Part shown: in pieces, positions 6,512-7,734 of the stretch
How the letters are laid out: every line of letters starts with the position of its first letter
How positions within the stretch are numbered: position 1 is the stretch's first letter
NCBI GenBank assembly: GCA_903834645.1
Contig: CAILKA010000325.1
Span: 1 to 7,734 of the forward strand
Direction: 5' to 3'
Origin: an uncultured beta proteobacterium
Lineage (GTDB): Bacteria; Pseudomonadota; Gammaproteobacteria; Burkholderiales; Burkholderiaceae_C
Length of the DNA: 7,734 bases
Translations under genes and position numbers: made by a program
The notes under the pieces: generated by a model
The model's database searches: none
Told to the model about the DNA's origin: nothing
Seen by the model: only the letters and a program-made list of their open reading frames with translations

Positions 6512-7734
6512 CGAATCCTGCCGCCGCCGCGCCGCCGCGCGAACCCCGCATCGTGGCCTACCAGCGCTGGCTCGAGCGCGAGCGCGGGCTGCGCTTTGCC
6601 GATTACGACGCCTTGTGGCAATGGTCGGTCACGGAGCTCGACGCCTTCTGGCAGTCGATGTGGGACTTTCACGGCCTCGTCTCCCCCACGCCGCACACGG
6701 CGGTGCTGGCTGACGAGCGCATGCCCGGGGCGCAGTGGTTCCCCGGGGCGCAGCTGAACTACGCGCGCCAGGTGCTGCGCCATGCCGAGGCGGCGCAGGC
6801 CGCAGGGCGCCTGGCCATCGTGCACGCCGACGAGGCGATGCTCGCGCGCGGTGAGCTCGGCGAGGTGAGCTGGGGTGCGCTGGCGCACCAGGTGGCGCAC
6901 GCGGCAGCCGGCCTGCGCGCGCTGGGCGTGCGCCGCGGTGACCGCGTGTGCGCGGTGCTGCCCAACACGCCGCAGACGGCAGCCCTCTTCCTCGCGGTGG
7001 CCAGCCTCGGGGCCGTGTGGAGCGTGTGCGCACCCGACATGGGGCCGGTGGCGGTGCTCGACCGCTTCCGTCAGATCGAGCCGGTGGTGCTGCTGGCCTG
7101 CGACCGCGTGCGCTGGGGCGGGGTGGAGCACGACAAGCGCGGCCTGGTGGATGAGCTGCTCGCCGGGCTGCCGAGCGTGCGGCATGCGCTGCGCGGCGGG
7201 CAGCTCGATGCGCTGCTGGCGGGTGCGGGAGGCGCGCCGCCTGCCCTGGAGCCGGAGTGGCTGCCCTTCGACCATCCGCTGTGGATCGTCTACTCCAGCG
7301 GCACCACGGGCCTGCCCAAGCCGATCGTGCACGGCCACGGCGGCGTGATGCTCGAGGGCCTGAAGACGCTCCTGATGAGCGACATCGGCCCCGCAGCAGA
7401 GCGCGGCGACCGCTTCCACTGGTTCAGCACCACGGGCTGGATCATGTGGAACTGCCAGGTGGCCGGGCTGCTCGCGGGCGCGACGATCTGCCTGTTCGAC
7501 GGCAGCCCGTCGGCGCCCGCTGCGCCCAGTGTGGCCGGCGCGTCGGTGCCGCCGGGCACGCCCGCCTCACCCGACTGGAGCACGCTGTGGCGCTTTGCCG
7601 GGCTGGCACGCGCCACCTTCTTCGGCGCGGGCGCGGCCTTCTACGCGAGCTGCCTGAAAGCCGACGTGCGCCCCACCGAGGTGGCGGACCTGTCGGCCCT
7701 GCGCGCGGTGGGCTCCACCGGCTCGCCGCTGTCG
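6508..7734 (+). CDS. aacS: Acetoacetyl-CoA synthetase (acetoacetate-CoA ligase), C-terminus cut by window edge
   Basis: This cytoplasmic adenylate-forming enzyme converts acetoacetate, ATP and CoA to acetoacetyl-CoA, AMP and diphosphate. It feeds thiolase and beta-oxidation, or polyhydroxybutyrate synthesis. The window holds 409 codons of a family usually about 650 long. The GTG start overlaps the previous stop as GTGA and has GGAG 8 bases upstream. Domain evidence: an acetyl-CoA-synthetase-like N-terminal region with FADYDALWQWSV (30-41) and FWQSMWDF (47-54); WFPGAQLNYA (77-86); the ATP-binding signature YSSGTTGLPKP (262-272, with K271); STTGWIMWN (307-315); and GSTGSPLS at the edge (402-409). 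The GSTGSPLS motif, the FADYDALWQWSV region and the FFGAGAAFYASCLKA stretch favour acetoacetyl-CoA synthetase over acetyl- or propionyl-CoA synthetase. An unusual Ala/Pro-rich insertion sits at about 335-353. The remaining catalytic motifs, including the acyl-CoA synthetase lysine, lie beyond the window. Coupling to a receptor gene hints at catabolism of an imported compound. Confidence 0.92.
   Translation, partial: MTNPAAAAPPREPRIVAYQRWLERERGLRFADYDALWQWSVTELDAFWQSMWDFHGLVSPTPHTAVLADERMPGAQWFPGAQLNYARQVLRHAEAAQAAGRLAIVHADEAMLARGELGEVSWGALAHQVAHAAAGLRALGVRRGDRVCAVLPNTPQTAALFLAVASLGAVWSVCAPDMGPVAVLDRFRQIEPVVLLACDRVRWGGVEHDKRGLVDELLAGLPSVRHALRGGQLDALLAGAGGAPPALEPEWLPFDHPLWIVYSSGTTGLPKPIVHGHGGVMLEGLKTLLMSDIGPAAERGDRFHWFSTTGWIMWNCQVAGLLAGATICLFDGSPSAPAAPSVAGASVPPGTPASPDWSTLWRFAGLARATFFGAGAAFYASCLKADVRPTEVADLSALRAVGSTGSPLS

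Noticed and set aside
6391..7419. A 342-codon open frame on the minus strand opposite the acetoacetyl-CoA synthetase gene
   Set aside because: Low-complexity composition and no family motifs; the plus strand reads as a continuous, motif-rich CoA ligase over the same DNA.

Overview
The window is about 7.7 kb of very GC-rich DNA, dense with genes and with third codon positions almost always G or C. Codon use, the protein family and the genes' wording point to a betaproteobacterium of the order Burkholderiales. This is inferred from family recognition, not from a database search. I see no rRNA, tRNA, CRISPR array, insertion sequence, phage gene or other sign of recent transfer.

Layout: (1) On the minus strand, running off the left edge, are the first 223 codons of a DppB/OppB-type ABC importer permease. 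(2) A 240-bp divergent intergenic region (672-911) holds weak promoter candidates for both directions, a 22-bp near-perfect palindrome and a 10-bp perfect palindrome. (3) On the plus strand, three consecutive full-length paralogous genes encode periplasmic solute-binding proteins of the SBP_bac_5 (OppA/DppA-like) family, each about 605-620 residues, with gaps of 53 and 24 bp. (4) Overlapping the stop of the third by 4 bp (GTGA) is the first 409 codons of an acetoacetyl-CoA synthetase (acetoacetate-CoA ligase), cut by the right edge.

Taken together this looks like one side of a nutrient-uptake locus. A divergent permease gene (partner permease and ATPases presumably lie beyond the left edge) faces an operon of three alternative binding proteins, followed by a cytoplasmic acyl-CoA synthetase that activates acetoacetate. 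The three binding proteins share the same architecture, including a DxNxDG loop resembling an EF-hand or dockerin calcium site. They differ in export signal (copy 1 Sec-like; copies 2 and 3 with twin-arginine motifs) and in a tryptophan-rich block that in this family lines the ligand pocket. This suggests one membrane channel served by several receptors of different specificity. The transported compound cannot be read from the sequence.

I did not find a clearly new kind of system. The points most worth following are the tandem receptor triplet with mixed export routes, its mosaic pattern of similarity, and the translational coupling of the third receptor to acetoacetyl-CoA synthetase.
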